Of a DNA stretch of 64,000 bases, positions 54,926 through 64,000 are shown one piece after another. The notes beneath the pieces were generated by a model. The model was not told where the DNA came from, did no database searches, and worked only from the letters and a program-made list of their open reading frames with translations. A program made the position numbers and the translations under genes. This DNA comes from Malachius bipustulatus (Eukaryota; Arthropoda; Insecta; Coleoptera; Melyridae). Within the stretch, counting starts at the first letter, position 1; the number at the start of each line of letters is the position of its first letter. The stretch covers positions 8,476,437 to 8,540,436 of the forward strand of contig OU342636.1 of NCBI GenBank assembly GCA_910589415.1, in the 5' to 3' direction.

Positions 54926-56845
54926 AAATAGTGAATTGTAGGTCAATGAGTATAAGCACACAGAGTGCAATTGCTAGCCTGTTAGGTGGGTTCGGAGAAT
55001 TCCTCCATCGCCCATAACAGTTGTCATGCTGGCAGTGCCCGAAACTCCAACCAGAGAGTTTGCTTCCGCATCCAACAGCAGAGCCTTCCAGAGTACCAAA
55101 TCAAGCACAGACACGTGTTTCGTTCTACTGGAACTCATCAGTGTACTGCATTCGGAGTATCTGGAGGATGCTGTCGGATGAACGGAAGCCGGGGCCTCTT
55201 AAGGCCAGCATTAACACGGAACTCCGTGTGGTGTAAAATAGAGCGACATCTAGCGGTCAGTTCAAGGAACTAACCGTGAGTTCACTCTAAATTGATTGAA
55301 GTTCCAGACACTACCAATAAAGCCGGTCGATGACAACGAATAATGAAGAAAACAGAAGGCAAGTATACTCAACGATTAATTCATAAAAATAGTGAATTGT
55401 AGGTCAATGAGTATAAGCACACAGAGTGCAATTGCTAGCCTGTTAGGTGGGTTCGGAGAATTCCTCCATCGCCCATAACAGTTGTCATGCTGGCAGTGCC
55501 CGAAACTCCAACCAGAGAGTTTGCTAGATCAGATCATCTAACTGACCGCTAGATGTCGCTCTATTTTACACCACACGGAGTTCCGTGTTAATGCTGGCCT
55601 TAAAAGGCCCCGGCTTCCGTTCATCCGACAGCATCCTCCAGATACTCCGAATGCAGCACACTGATGAGTTCCAGTAGAACGAAACACGTGTCTGTGCTTG
55701 ATTTGGTACTCTGGAAGGCTCTGCTGTTGGATGCGGAAGCAAACTCTCTGGTTGGAGTTTCGGGCGCTGCCAGCATGACAACTGTTATGGGCGATGGAGG
55801 AATTCTCCGAACCCACCTAACAGGCTAGCAATTGCACTCTGTGTGCTTATACTCATTGACCTACAATTCACTATTTTTATGAATTAATCGTTGAGTATAC
55901 TTGCCTTCTGTTTTCTTCATTATTCGTTGTCATCGACCGGCTTTATTGGTAGTGTCTGGAACTTCAATCAATTTAGAGTGAACTCACGGTTAGTTCCTTG
56001 AACTGACCGCTAGATGTCGCTCTATTTTACACCACACGGAGTTCCGTGTTAATGCTGGCCTTAAGAGGCCCCGCCTTCCGTTCATCCGACAGCATCCTCC
56101 AGATACTCCGAATGCAGCACACTGATGAGTTCCAGTAGAACGAAACACGTGTCTGTGCTTGATTTGGTACTCTGGAAGGCTCTGCTGTTGGATGCGGAAG
56201 CAAACTCTCTGGTTGGGGTTTCGGGCACTGCCAGCATGACAACTGTTATGAGCGATGGAGGAATTCTCCGAACCCACCTAACAGGCTAGCAATTGCACTC
56301 TGTGTGCTTATACTCATTGACCTACAATTCACTATTTTTATGAATTAATCGTTGAGTATACTTGCCTTCTGTTTTCTTCATTATTCGTTGTCATCGACCG
56401 GCTTTATTGGTAGTGTCTGGAACTTCAATCAATTTAGAGTGAACTCACGGTTAGTTCCTTGAACTGACCGCTAGATGTCGCTCTATTTTACACCACACGG
56501 AGTTCCGTGTTAATGCTGGCCTTAAGAGGCCCCGGCTTCCGTTCATCCGACAGCATATCCTCCAGATACTCCGAATGCAGCACACTGATGAGTTCCAGTA
56601 GAACGAAACACGTGTCTGTGCTTGATTTGGTACTCTGGAAGGCTCTGCTGTTGGATGCGGAAGCAAACTCTCTGGTTGGAGTTTCGGGCACTGCCAGCAT
56701 GACAACTGTTATGGGCGATGGAGGAATTCTCCGAACCCACCTAACAGGCTAGCAATTGCACTCTGTGTGCTTATACTCATTGACCTACAATTCACTATTT
56801 TTATGAATTAATCGTTGAGTATACTTGCCTTCTGTTTTCTTCAAT
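54926..56845. repeat. Inverted array of 460 bp units (five copies)
   Basis: One full and one partial unit run on the plus strand (54926-55385, 55386-55525). Then three units run on the minus strand (about 55530-55880, 55881-56340, 56341-56845), with a period of 460-461 bp. The orientation flips at about 55526. Each unit contains CAATAAAGCCGG, a CACACGGAGTTCCGTG palindrome and GAACTCATCAGTG. Conserved 71-95 residue ORFs are carried along but show no domain. An LTR-like unit is possible. Confidence 0.8.
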
Positions 56846-58289
56846 ATTAATTTTGCTGCTTTGTGTGATGTGGAATATGCGAATATGTGAGAAATACCGT
56901 GCTAATAAGTATACTGCATCAGTTTTCAGATTAAAGGCACATAGCACATAGGTAAGTTAAAGTCGCTGAGTGAGATAATATGTTATATTGTACTTATATT
57001 CAGTTCTCGATTTTTATTCCACTTCAAGCATGATTTTTCCACATTTTAGGAATGAAGCCCTTAACCACCTGAGATCCTTCCTGAACCAACAGATTTAATT
57101 ACTACTACTTCAAGTAGTAATTATTTATCAGAAGTTGTCAAAAGCGTGAACATTGGACGAAATAGTTATTTATGTATCAAGGGAGTTATGAGGATGTTAA
57201 TTACAGAGGGCAACAAGTCCCGAGGGATTGTTAAGTTGCCCGAGGTTATTAAGATCCAATAACTCCCGTGCTACATAATAACTCCCGTGCTACATAATTA
57301 ATTTTATTTCAAATAAAATGAAATATAAAAACGAAATCTGTTGGTTTTTGAAATTAAACGAATGTTTTTAATAATTGAGTAAGCATGAGTATTGATTACC
57401 ATGGATATATCAGCTGGAAAGTTTGTAGAAAATGACATATGAAATCCAAATATTCAACCAATAATGCAATAACAAAACCAACATCCAATGGTTACCAGAA
57501 TTAAACAAATAGTAATAATAGAGGGAGTTAATGGATTCATAACAGTCCCAAGGGAGTTATGAATATGTTTATAGTTACGGTAACCAAGCGTTTATCTAGT
57601 TATAATGTATTAGTATGAAATAAATCAAAATTCTGATAATGAATTATTCACCACTGCCAATTTATGAGTCAAGCTTGGATGAGGAAATTAATACAACAAG
57701 TTACGAATATATTTCTTCAGAACCTGAACCACCCAGGCCCAGGCTCGTATTCATTAATAAAAACTTTCTGCTTGCGCATCAATCGCATAAACAGTGTATA
57801 TTTTTATGCGATTCAATTATGAAAATTTTTGCCGCCTTTAAATTGGCTTTCTGAATTTATCCATGTCAGGTCGAATTAGCGTAGTGATTTACTGTGAAAA
57901 TTTCATTTCATTTCGTTTGAAAGCGTGCCATAAAATAGATTTTTACATTTAATGAACAAAAAAAGATTGGCAAAATTTAACAATTTCGTCCCTTTTCCTA
58001 TACCCGCCACTGACTAACTTTAAAAAGTTACAGGCGAGTTCTGAAAATCGAACATTTGAAATTTAAGAGAAATAAACATCATGTAAAAAAATTCGAATAA
58101 CTCCGCCTTTTCTCTTATTTGCTTCTTGAAATTTTGTATAGTTAAAGGCTATTAGTGAAGTTGTCTACTCTTAAAATTTCAGGTCAATTCCCTCAAAAAT
58201 GTGCTCATAATCAGTTAAAGAAATTGATCCATTTTGACCTTTTTCTTACCCACGCCACTAGCTTATTAATGAAAATAGGTAATTAAAAT
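56846..58289. repeat. AT-rich region with GGGAGTTATG/CATAACTCCC repeats
   Basis: Between about 57175 and 57560, GGGAGTTAT and its inverse ATAACTCCC occur several times. AATAACTCCCGTGCTACAT is directly duplicated at about 57263 and 57283. A 71-residue ORF at 57639 (start MNYSPLPIYESSLDEEIN) has no recognised domain. Confidence 0.4.
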
Positions 58290-59303
58290 TGTAACGAAAT
58301 CCGAGGCTTTCGTTGATAATTATTATTTACTTCGCGATTAGAGACGTTTATTTATTAATTGATACAGTTTTTGCGACGACGATAGACGTCTTATCTCCAC
58401 CAGCACCGGCTATATAAAGAACGCCAGCCAAAGGATCGAGCAGAGTGTGCGGGGAACTGACCAGTAAGTATCTCTCTCTATGGGTGCATTGGGCCCGGAG
58501 ACCAGCTGGGGCATGTAGTGAGTGCTCCAGGATAAGCAACGGTTGATGAATTGAGTTAACCAAGCTATAATCCGACATCTGAAATCGTGGCCAGGGTGCA
58601 TTGAGCTCTAGCCGACGATCAATCCTTAAACACAGACAGCCGGTGCTGCATTGAGGTGCCGATAACCCCCCTTTCCCTCCCTGGCCTGTAGTGCCGGATA
58701 ATTCCTGGAGCCGCAATAACGACGCACTGAGTTGTTAAGCGACGGCTCCAACCCAGCAAGTTTGTCATCTGGGTACCGAGGAGGGCGTATTGAGCTCGAT
58801 CGGACCCCGTAACCATTAATTACCGTCCCATTGTCGTACTGAGACGTGGGGTGCGGCTTTTGTTCTAGATAGTACCAGCTGACGGAGGTCATCGCCCGGA
58901 CGACTCCACGACGCGTATCTTGCATACGGTCGGGGCCGGTACAGACCACTCGACAGCGACTGAGTTACTGACAGTGGTGATTGGTGAACGGCGGGTGGCG
59001 AGAGCACCAGCATCAGTAGCATCGAAGGAGCCAATGATATCAGACGCCGCCTCCGACGCGACTATCTAAAGCTAATTCGACCGCGCTCCAGAACGAGGCC
59101 CATCCCGTTTCCTCACTCAGAGGACAGAAAGAAGCCAGGACTCTAGAATAAATTGTGTAAATAGAAATACCATATCCGTGATATGTTGTAAATACAATTC
59201 ATTGTAAATAAATCATAATTAATTAATTGACTTGTCACGGGTACTTCGGGGCAGAAATCCATCCCTGGGAACCTTCCTCAAAGATCAAAAAAATCCCGTT
59301 ACA
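58290..59303 (+). repeat. Solo LTR (copy 2 of TGTAACG..CGTTACA family)
   Basis: Begins TGTAACGAAATCCGAGGC and ends TCCCGTTACA, with 4 bp AAAT on both sides (58286-58289, 59304-59307). A TATA-like GGCTATATAAAG lies at about 58408. The start (CGAGGCTTTCGTTGATAATT) parallels copy 1 (CGCGGCTTTCGTTTATAATT). ORFs on either strand are noise. Confidence 0.85.
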
Positions 59304-59393
59304 AAATTTTATTGCATTAATTCAAATTTCACATCATTTTAATCCAATCTTGTCAATATAAGTGTAGGAGTTTTTATTTTCTGACATTATAGG

Positions 59394-59492
59394 GTTAGCA
59401 GGAGCAGGCATATCTGCATGGATGGTCCCGCCCAAGCCGAGCGCGATGAAAACGGCCAGCTTGGTGGCGAGATCGGGGGACGAAAACATGCC
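59394..59492. other. GC-rich candidate exon, strand undecided
   Basis: A sharply GC-richer block inside AT-rich sequence. On the plus strand an acceptor-like TTTTATTTTCTGACATTATAG precedes an open frame with AGAGISAWMVPPKPSAMKTA that runs on to a stop near 59596. On the minus strand an ATG at 59489 opens a 51-residue frame with LATKLAVFIALGLGGTIHAD, a good membrane segment with C/G-ending codons. Neither was recognised as a known protein. Confidence 0.3.
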
Positions 59493-59589
59493 AGGTGCAC
59501 TGGTGCTGGTTTTAAATCAAATAGTCCCGGGTCTGAATATTAGAAAGGATACACGACGCATCGTTGGGCTTTTCCTCATTTTTATATTA

Positions 59590-59990
59590 TTCTAAATAAA
59601 CATTTGTAGTGTAAACACCCTAAATAATTAAAATCCTGGTCGACGGTAAAGAATCTGTGGTGTAAACACCCTAAATAATTAAAATCCTGGTCGACGGTAA
59701 AGAATCTGTGATGTAACCTACCTAACCTCTTAAAATGGAGGTTCTGCGTCATGCGCATCAAATTCTGTAACGTGGCCCCTTGACTGAATGGTTTGGAAAA
59801 AGAAGAACCTCTTATACGTTTGAAATGTCAACTTGTCTGTCATGATTGACTGTTTGGATTCCCGCTCTGAAAGCTTGATTTGAATTTAAGGTTTTCCCGC
59901 CCTGAATTCTTCGATGTTTGAATTTAAAGCTTAATCCTTAATTTCAAATAAAATGGCCAACATTACTTACTGTTTGTGATCGTGGTTTTT
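59590..59990. repeat. Dispersed repeat with a 51 bp tandem duplication
   Basis: A 51 bp unit containing AAATCCTGGTCGACGG is present twice in tandem (59608-59658 and 59659-59709). The downstream sequence to about 59990 is an inverted relative of 49150-49480. Confidence 0.7.
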
Positions 59991-60657
59991 ACCTGGGCTC
60001 GTGTTTTTAAAATTCTTTCAATTACAAAACATGAAGTTTCAAATTATACATGCTGGTTAGTGGTTGGAATAAAATATAATCAACTGCTATCTCCTTTCGT
60101 TTGAATGCAAAACAATTATTTAAAACTTAATGTGGCTCTACTTGAATAATTAATTAGCTTGACCAAACACGTGTTTTACATGAGTCTTTTTCTAAATAAA
60201 CAAATTGAAACCAAAATTGAATAATACAAACAAATAAACTAAACGATATGATCTGATCTTTTGGGATATCATAATGCCTAACAAATATTAATAAATTAGA
60301 ATAAACAGTACTCACATGGTTGGGTTGTGTTATAAGATTCGATTGTTTTCAAATATAATAAAGAACAGCTGACCTTCACTCTCTGACGGTTGAAAAATAA
60401 GTGACTTGACTTGACTGACTTGAATTTCTCGCTACCTGCTACATGTGGTTTTATGACATTGACAGAACTGACATTTCTAGCTTTGAAAGCTTGACAAATA
60501 AAAATAAAAATTGGGTGCGTTTCTTGACTGAGACTCTAAGTTTACAATTTTTAACATGTGCAGTTGTTATATGGTTTGGGTCCTTTCACATTCAATCGTT
60601 AAGTTAATAAGCAAGCCTTTAATTATCATCCTTTTTATTTTGTTCGGCGAAATACCT
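59991..60657. other. No recognisable feature
   Basis: AT-rich, no ORF or repeat with clear ends. Confidence 0.45.
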
Positions 60658-62905
60658 CCCAAGCAACACCCCATAGTCTAATTGACGTCTATATATAGTC
60701 CATCACGTCTAAATCGCGTTTCGGTCTAGTCGTCGATTAGTAATAGATATGTTTTAGATGCCACCATAATCACATCTACCTGGTACACATTTATTAGATG
60801 TATTTTTTACATATACTTTTAGATGAACAAATAGCAACAAATCATTATACATAAGAGTTATTTGTTTTCTCTGATGAAACACAACAAAATATGTGTATTT
60901 CATATGAAACTTCTCTCAATTTAATTAGAGTGAAATATGGTAGATCAATCGGTATCTAATAGACATATCTTAGATGTCCCCATTATTACGTCTACGGCTA
61001 TACATTTAATAGATGCATTTTGAAAAATAGCAACAAATCATTATACATAATGTTTATTTGTTATGTCCGATGAAACACAACAAAATATGTGGATTTTATA
61101 TGAAAATCTGTCAATTTGATTAAATTGAAATGTGGTAGATCTATCGGCATTAAATAGACATATCTTAGATGTCCACATTACTACGTCTACGTGTATACAT
61201 TTTCTAGATGTATTTTGTAATTTTATTTTTGGATACACAAATAGCAACAAATTATTATGCATATAAGAGTTTATTTGTCATATCCGATGAAACACAACAA
61301 AATATGAGTATTTTATACGAAAATTCCCTCAATTTAATTAAATTGAAATGTGGTAGATCGATCGACATATAATAGACATATCTTAGATGTCCGCATTACT
61401 ACGTCTACGAGTATACATTTTCTAGATGTATTTTGTAATTTTATGTTTTGATATACAAAGCAGCAACAAATTATTACGCATATAAGAGTTTATTTGTTAT
61501 ATCCGATGAAACACAACCAAATATGTGTATTTTAAATGAAAATTACCTCAATTTAAATAAATTGAAATGTGGTAGATGGATCGACATATAATAGACACAT
61601 CTTAGATGTCGACATTATTACGTCTACGAGTATACATTTTCTAGATGTATTTTGTAATTTTATTTTTGGATATACAAAACAGCAACAAATTATTATGCAT
61701 ATAAGAGTTTATTTGTTATATCCGATGAAATACTACAAAATATGTGTATTTTATATGAAAATTACCTCAATTTAATTAAATTGAAATGTGGTAGATCGAT
61801 CGACGTATAATAGACATATCTTAGATGTCCGCATTACTACGTCTACGAGTATACATTTTCTAGATGTATTTTGTAATTTTATGTTTTGATATACAAAGCA
61901 GCAACAAATTATTACGCATATAAGAGTTTATTTGTTATATCCGATGAAACACAACCAAATATGTGTATTTTAAATGAAAATTACCTCAATTTAATAAATT
62001 GAAATGTTGTAGATTAATCGTATCTCATAGACATATCTTAGATGTCAGCATTATTACATCTATAGAGGTATACATTTACTAGACGTATTTAGTATGTTTA
62101 TGTTATAGGTAATGTGTATAGTGCAGGGATTCTATACAATACCTAGGCAATGTATACAATACCGGGATCGTTCAGGCAATGTATGAATTTCTTAAACTAT
62201 TTCATACTTTACCTAGGTATTAGTGGCAAATTTAAATTAGAACCTAAATCCCAATAAAATTCATCAAATATATTACCTAGGTAATGTATACAATGCCTAG
62301 GCATTGTATAGAATGCCCGTTGAACCATGGGTAATGTATGAAATAGAGTTTTTAAACAATTAAGTAGGTATACATGTTTTACAAATTGGTCAGGTCAGGT
62401 CAGGTCAGGTCATTTGACCTGTCCCTTTAGATAATGATATCAACAATCAGGAAAGCGTTATTCACGTACCTAACTGCATAGGTAATGGAAGTACATATAC
62501 CTGTTGTAATAACTGGTGCCTACCTACTTATTTAACAAAAAAAATAAATAAACTTGACTACCTTATACCTATACGAATATATGAATTATTGGAGGGCAAA
62601 TTAAGTTTAGCCCTTAGTAGTAGGGTGCACGTTTCGCTGCCCGTTGTCTTTCATATAACACATTGCCTGATGCACTTCTGGTATTCTATACAATACCTAG
62701 GCAATGTATGAAATAAATCGTATTTCACACATTGCCTGGACGTTTTAGGCAATGTATACAATGACTAGGTATTATATACAATACCGGATTATATACATTG
62801 CCTATAACATATATACTTTTTGATAAACAAAATATCAATAACTCATCACACATAAGTTATTTATTGTTATGGCCGATGAAACATAACAAAATATGTGATT
62901 TATAA
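60658..62905. repeat. Tandem array of about 195-219 bp units, interrupted
   Basis: The landmark AGACATATCTTAGATG recurs at 60745 (variant), 60961, 61156, 61374, 61593, 61812 and 62029, giving spacings of 216, 195, 218, 219, 219 and 217. Each unit also has TAGATGTATTTT, ACGTCTAC and TCCGATGAAACACA. The array begins next to CCCAAGCAACACCCC. A last unit is split by 62104-62806 and resumes to about 62905. Confidence 0.85.
62104..62806. mobile_element. TATAGGYAATG element with CCTAGGCAATGTATAC repeats
   Basis: Left end TATAGGTAATGTGTATA and right end TATACATTGCCTATA are inverted repeats. Near both ends, CCTAGGCAATGTATAC and its inverse recur many times. About 700 bp, non-coding. A GTCAGGTCAGGTCAGGTCA microrepeat lies at about 62390. 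It splits a unit of the 218 bp array. Confidence 0.65.
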
Positions 62906-62984
62906 GAGTTTTCATAGTCGACTTTTGTTTTTCTTATAATATATATAATATAATATATATATATATATAATATAATATATAATA

Positions 62985-64000
62985 ATATAATTCTTTATTG
63001 TCCAACAGATTATAGAAATCCAATTACTGGACAAAGCACAATTTAACAAAGATATAGTAAACTAAATTAAAAAAATAAATAAACGTAACAAAAAAAAAAC
63101 AGTATAAGTCTATGTGATACATACAACCCTTATCCCTAGAAACTATTAAATTAAATATTAAATTAAATATCCGCAAAATACCCAGCCGCTATCCTGGTTA
63201 TGCTCCCCAAGCCAGAGAAGTGTATATCACACAACTGAGCTATTTGATTGAAGTTATCGCACATTACAAATACTGGTGATTTCACCATCACATTCGATCT
63301 GGCATTGGGGCATCGAAAGGGAAGGCTAGCACGCGATGACACTCTGGGCACCTGAAAGCTTATGCAGCTCAACAAGGCTGGACAATCTATCCCATTGTGC
63401 AACAGTAGATATAAAAACCTAAGAGCAGCTAGGACTCTGCGGACATTCAAACTCAACATATTGAAATCTAAAAGTAAAACTCGCTGCTCATAGCCTCTCT
63501 CAGGATACCAGCCACGCACTCGGAATGACAGGTACTTTAAGAACTTTCTCTGGACTCGTTCCACCCTCCATACATGAACCTTATAAAGGGGATACCAGAT
63601 CAGTGAAGCATACTCTAACCGACTTCTGACAAGTGAGCAGTACAGACACTTTAGTGCCTTCACACTCGTAAACATTCTAGTATTCCTGACGAGGAATCCT
63701 AGCATTCTCATTGCCTTCATACACACAGCATCTATATGCTCGACAAAAGACAACTGAGCATCAAACAAAACGCCCAAGTCCCTAAATGAAGCACAACGGG
63801 TCAGAGCGTCAGTGCCAACCCGGTATGGGAACACGACGGGCTGTAACTTCCTTGTGTACGTCATAACCCTGCATTTTTCCCTGTTCAGATGTAACTTATT
63901 CCTATCGCACCAATCAGTCACCACATTCAAACCACTCTGCAACCTCTCACAATCATCCACACAGTTCACTCTCAGAAACAGCTTGAGATCATCAGCGAAA
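62985..64000 (-). pseudogene. LINE reverse transcriptase, C-terminal part (runs off window)
   Basis: Minus-strand frame from the window edge to 63163. It starts with the catalytic FADDLKLFLRVN (about 64000-63965), then LHLNREKCRVMTYTRK, FRDLGVLFDAQLSF, LVRSRLEYASLIWYP and a C-terminal helical region. This is the palm-thumb part of a jockey/I-type LINE RT, open and apparently undamaged to its stop. The 3' UTR ends near 62985, next to a TATAATA tract at 62937-62992 that is probably its tail. Confidence 0.85.

Noticed and set aside
54986..56740. Conserved 71-95 residue ORFs in the 460 bp array
   Set aside because: Conserved only because the whole unit is conserved; two overlapping frames are equally conserved and no domain is visible.

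Overview
This 64 kb window is eukaryotic nuclear DNA, almost certainly from an arthropod and probably an insect. Genes are spliced, intergenic DNA is AT-rich, short TAGGTACCTAC-like repeats are common, and every class of animal transposable element is present. The order is not settled; a hemipteran is possible, but that is a guess. All coordinates were read by hand and may be off by a few bases at element edges.

Only one complete host gene is visible. It is CCDC47 on the minus strand, 40915 down to 25238, in six exons whose splice sites and phases all agree and give 467 residues. Its fourth intron is about 10.5 kb and holds a Penelope-like element, LINEs, a pogo-type transposase relic and a large palindromic element. 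A second host gene is represented by the last exon of an M14 zinc carboxypeptidase on the plus strand (14138-14380). Two further stretches (5554-5894 and 59394-59492) look like possible exons that I cannot identify.

Layout. 0-2.3 kb: an RNase H-bearing LINE split by a 1.34 kb element packed with AAGCTT palindromes. 2.3-6.6 kb: MITEs, a tRNA-derived SINE, a 2 kb foldback and an LTR of a miniature retroelement. 6.6-10 kb: an internally deleted LINE split by a 2.47 kb mariner-like element with about 440 bp inverted repeats. 10.3-12.9 kb: a CAGGGTG-type element split by a DUF4371-type hAT with a perfect 8 bp target duplication. 15.4-22.8 kb: two inverted copies of a 1.1 kb TA-flanked element, one inside the gag of a decayed Ty3/gypsy element. 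25.7-35.7 kb: Penelope, jockey-like LINEs, MITEs, foldbacks and pogo. 37-39.3 kb: a solo LTR inside a small CAGGGTG element, then a foldback. 41.8-44.9 kb: a three-level nest. 46.4-50 kb: a 3.6 kb element with 450 bp inverted repeats. 50.2-53.8 kb: a miniature LTR retroelement with tRNA-like LTRs, split by a hAT that itself carries two foldbacks. 54.9-56.85 kb: an inverted array of 460 bp units. 58.3-59.3 kb: a second solo LTR. 60.7-62.9 kb: a roughly 218 bp tandem array interrupted by another element. 62.9-64 kb: the 3' part of another LINE.

Three themes stand out. (1) Two elements (449-1791 and 42969-44246) share CCCA...AGCAC termini and 2 bp target duplications, but each carries its own array of short palindromes. 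(2) A miniature LTR element carries a tRNA-like Pol III promoter in its LTR, reminiscent of plant Cassandra TRIMs, which carry 5S RNA. (3) Many TA-flanked elements ending in CAGGGTG are near-perfect hairpins of 0.5-0.9 kb, which would form long double-stranded RNA if transcribed.
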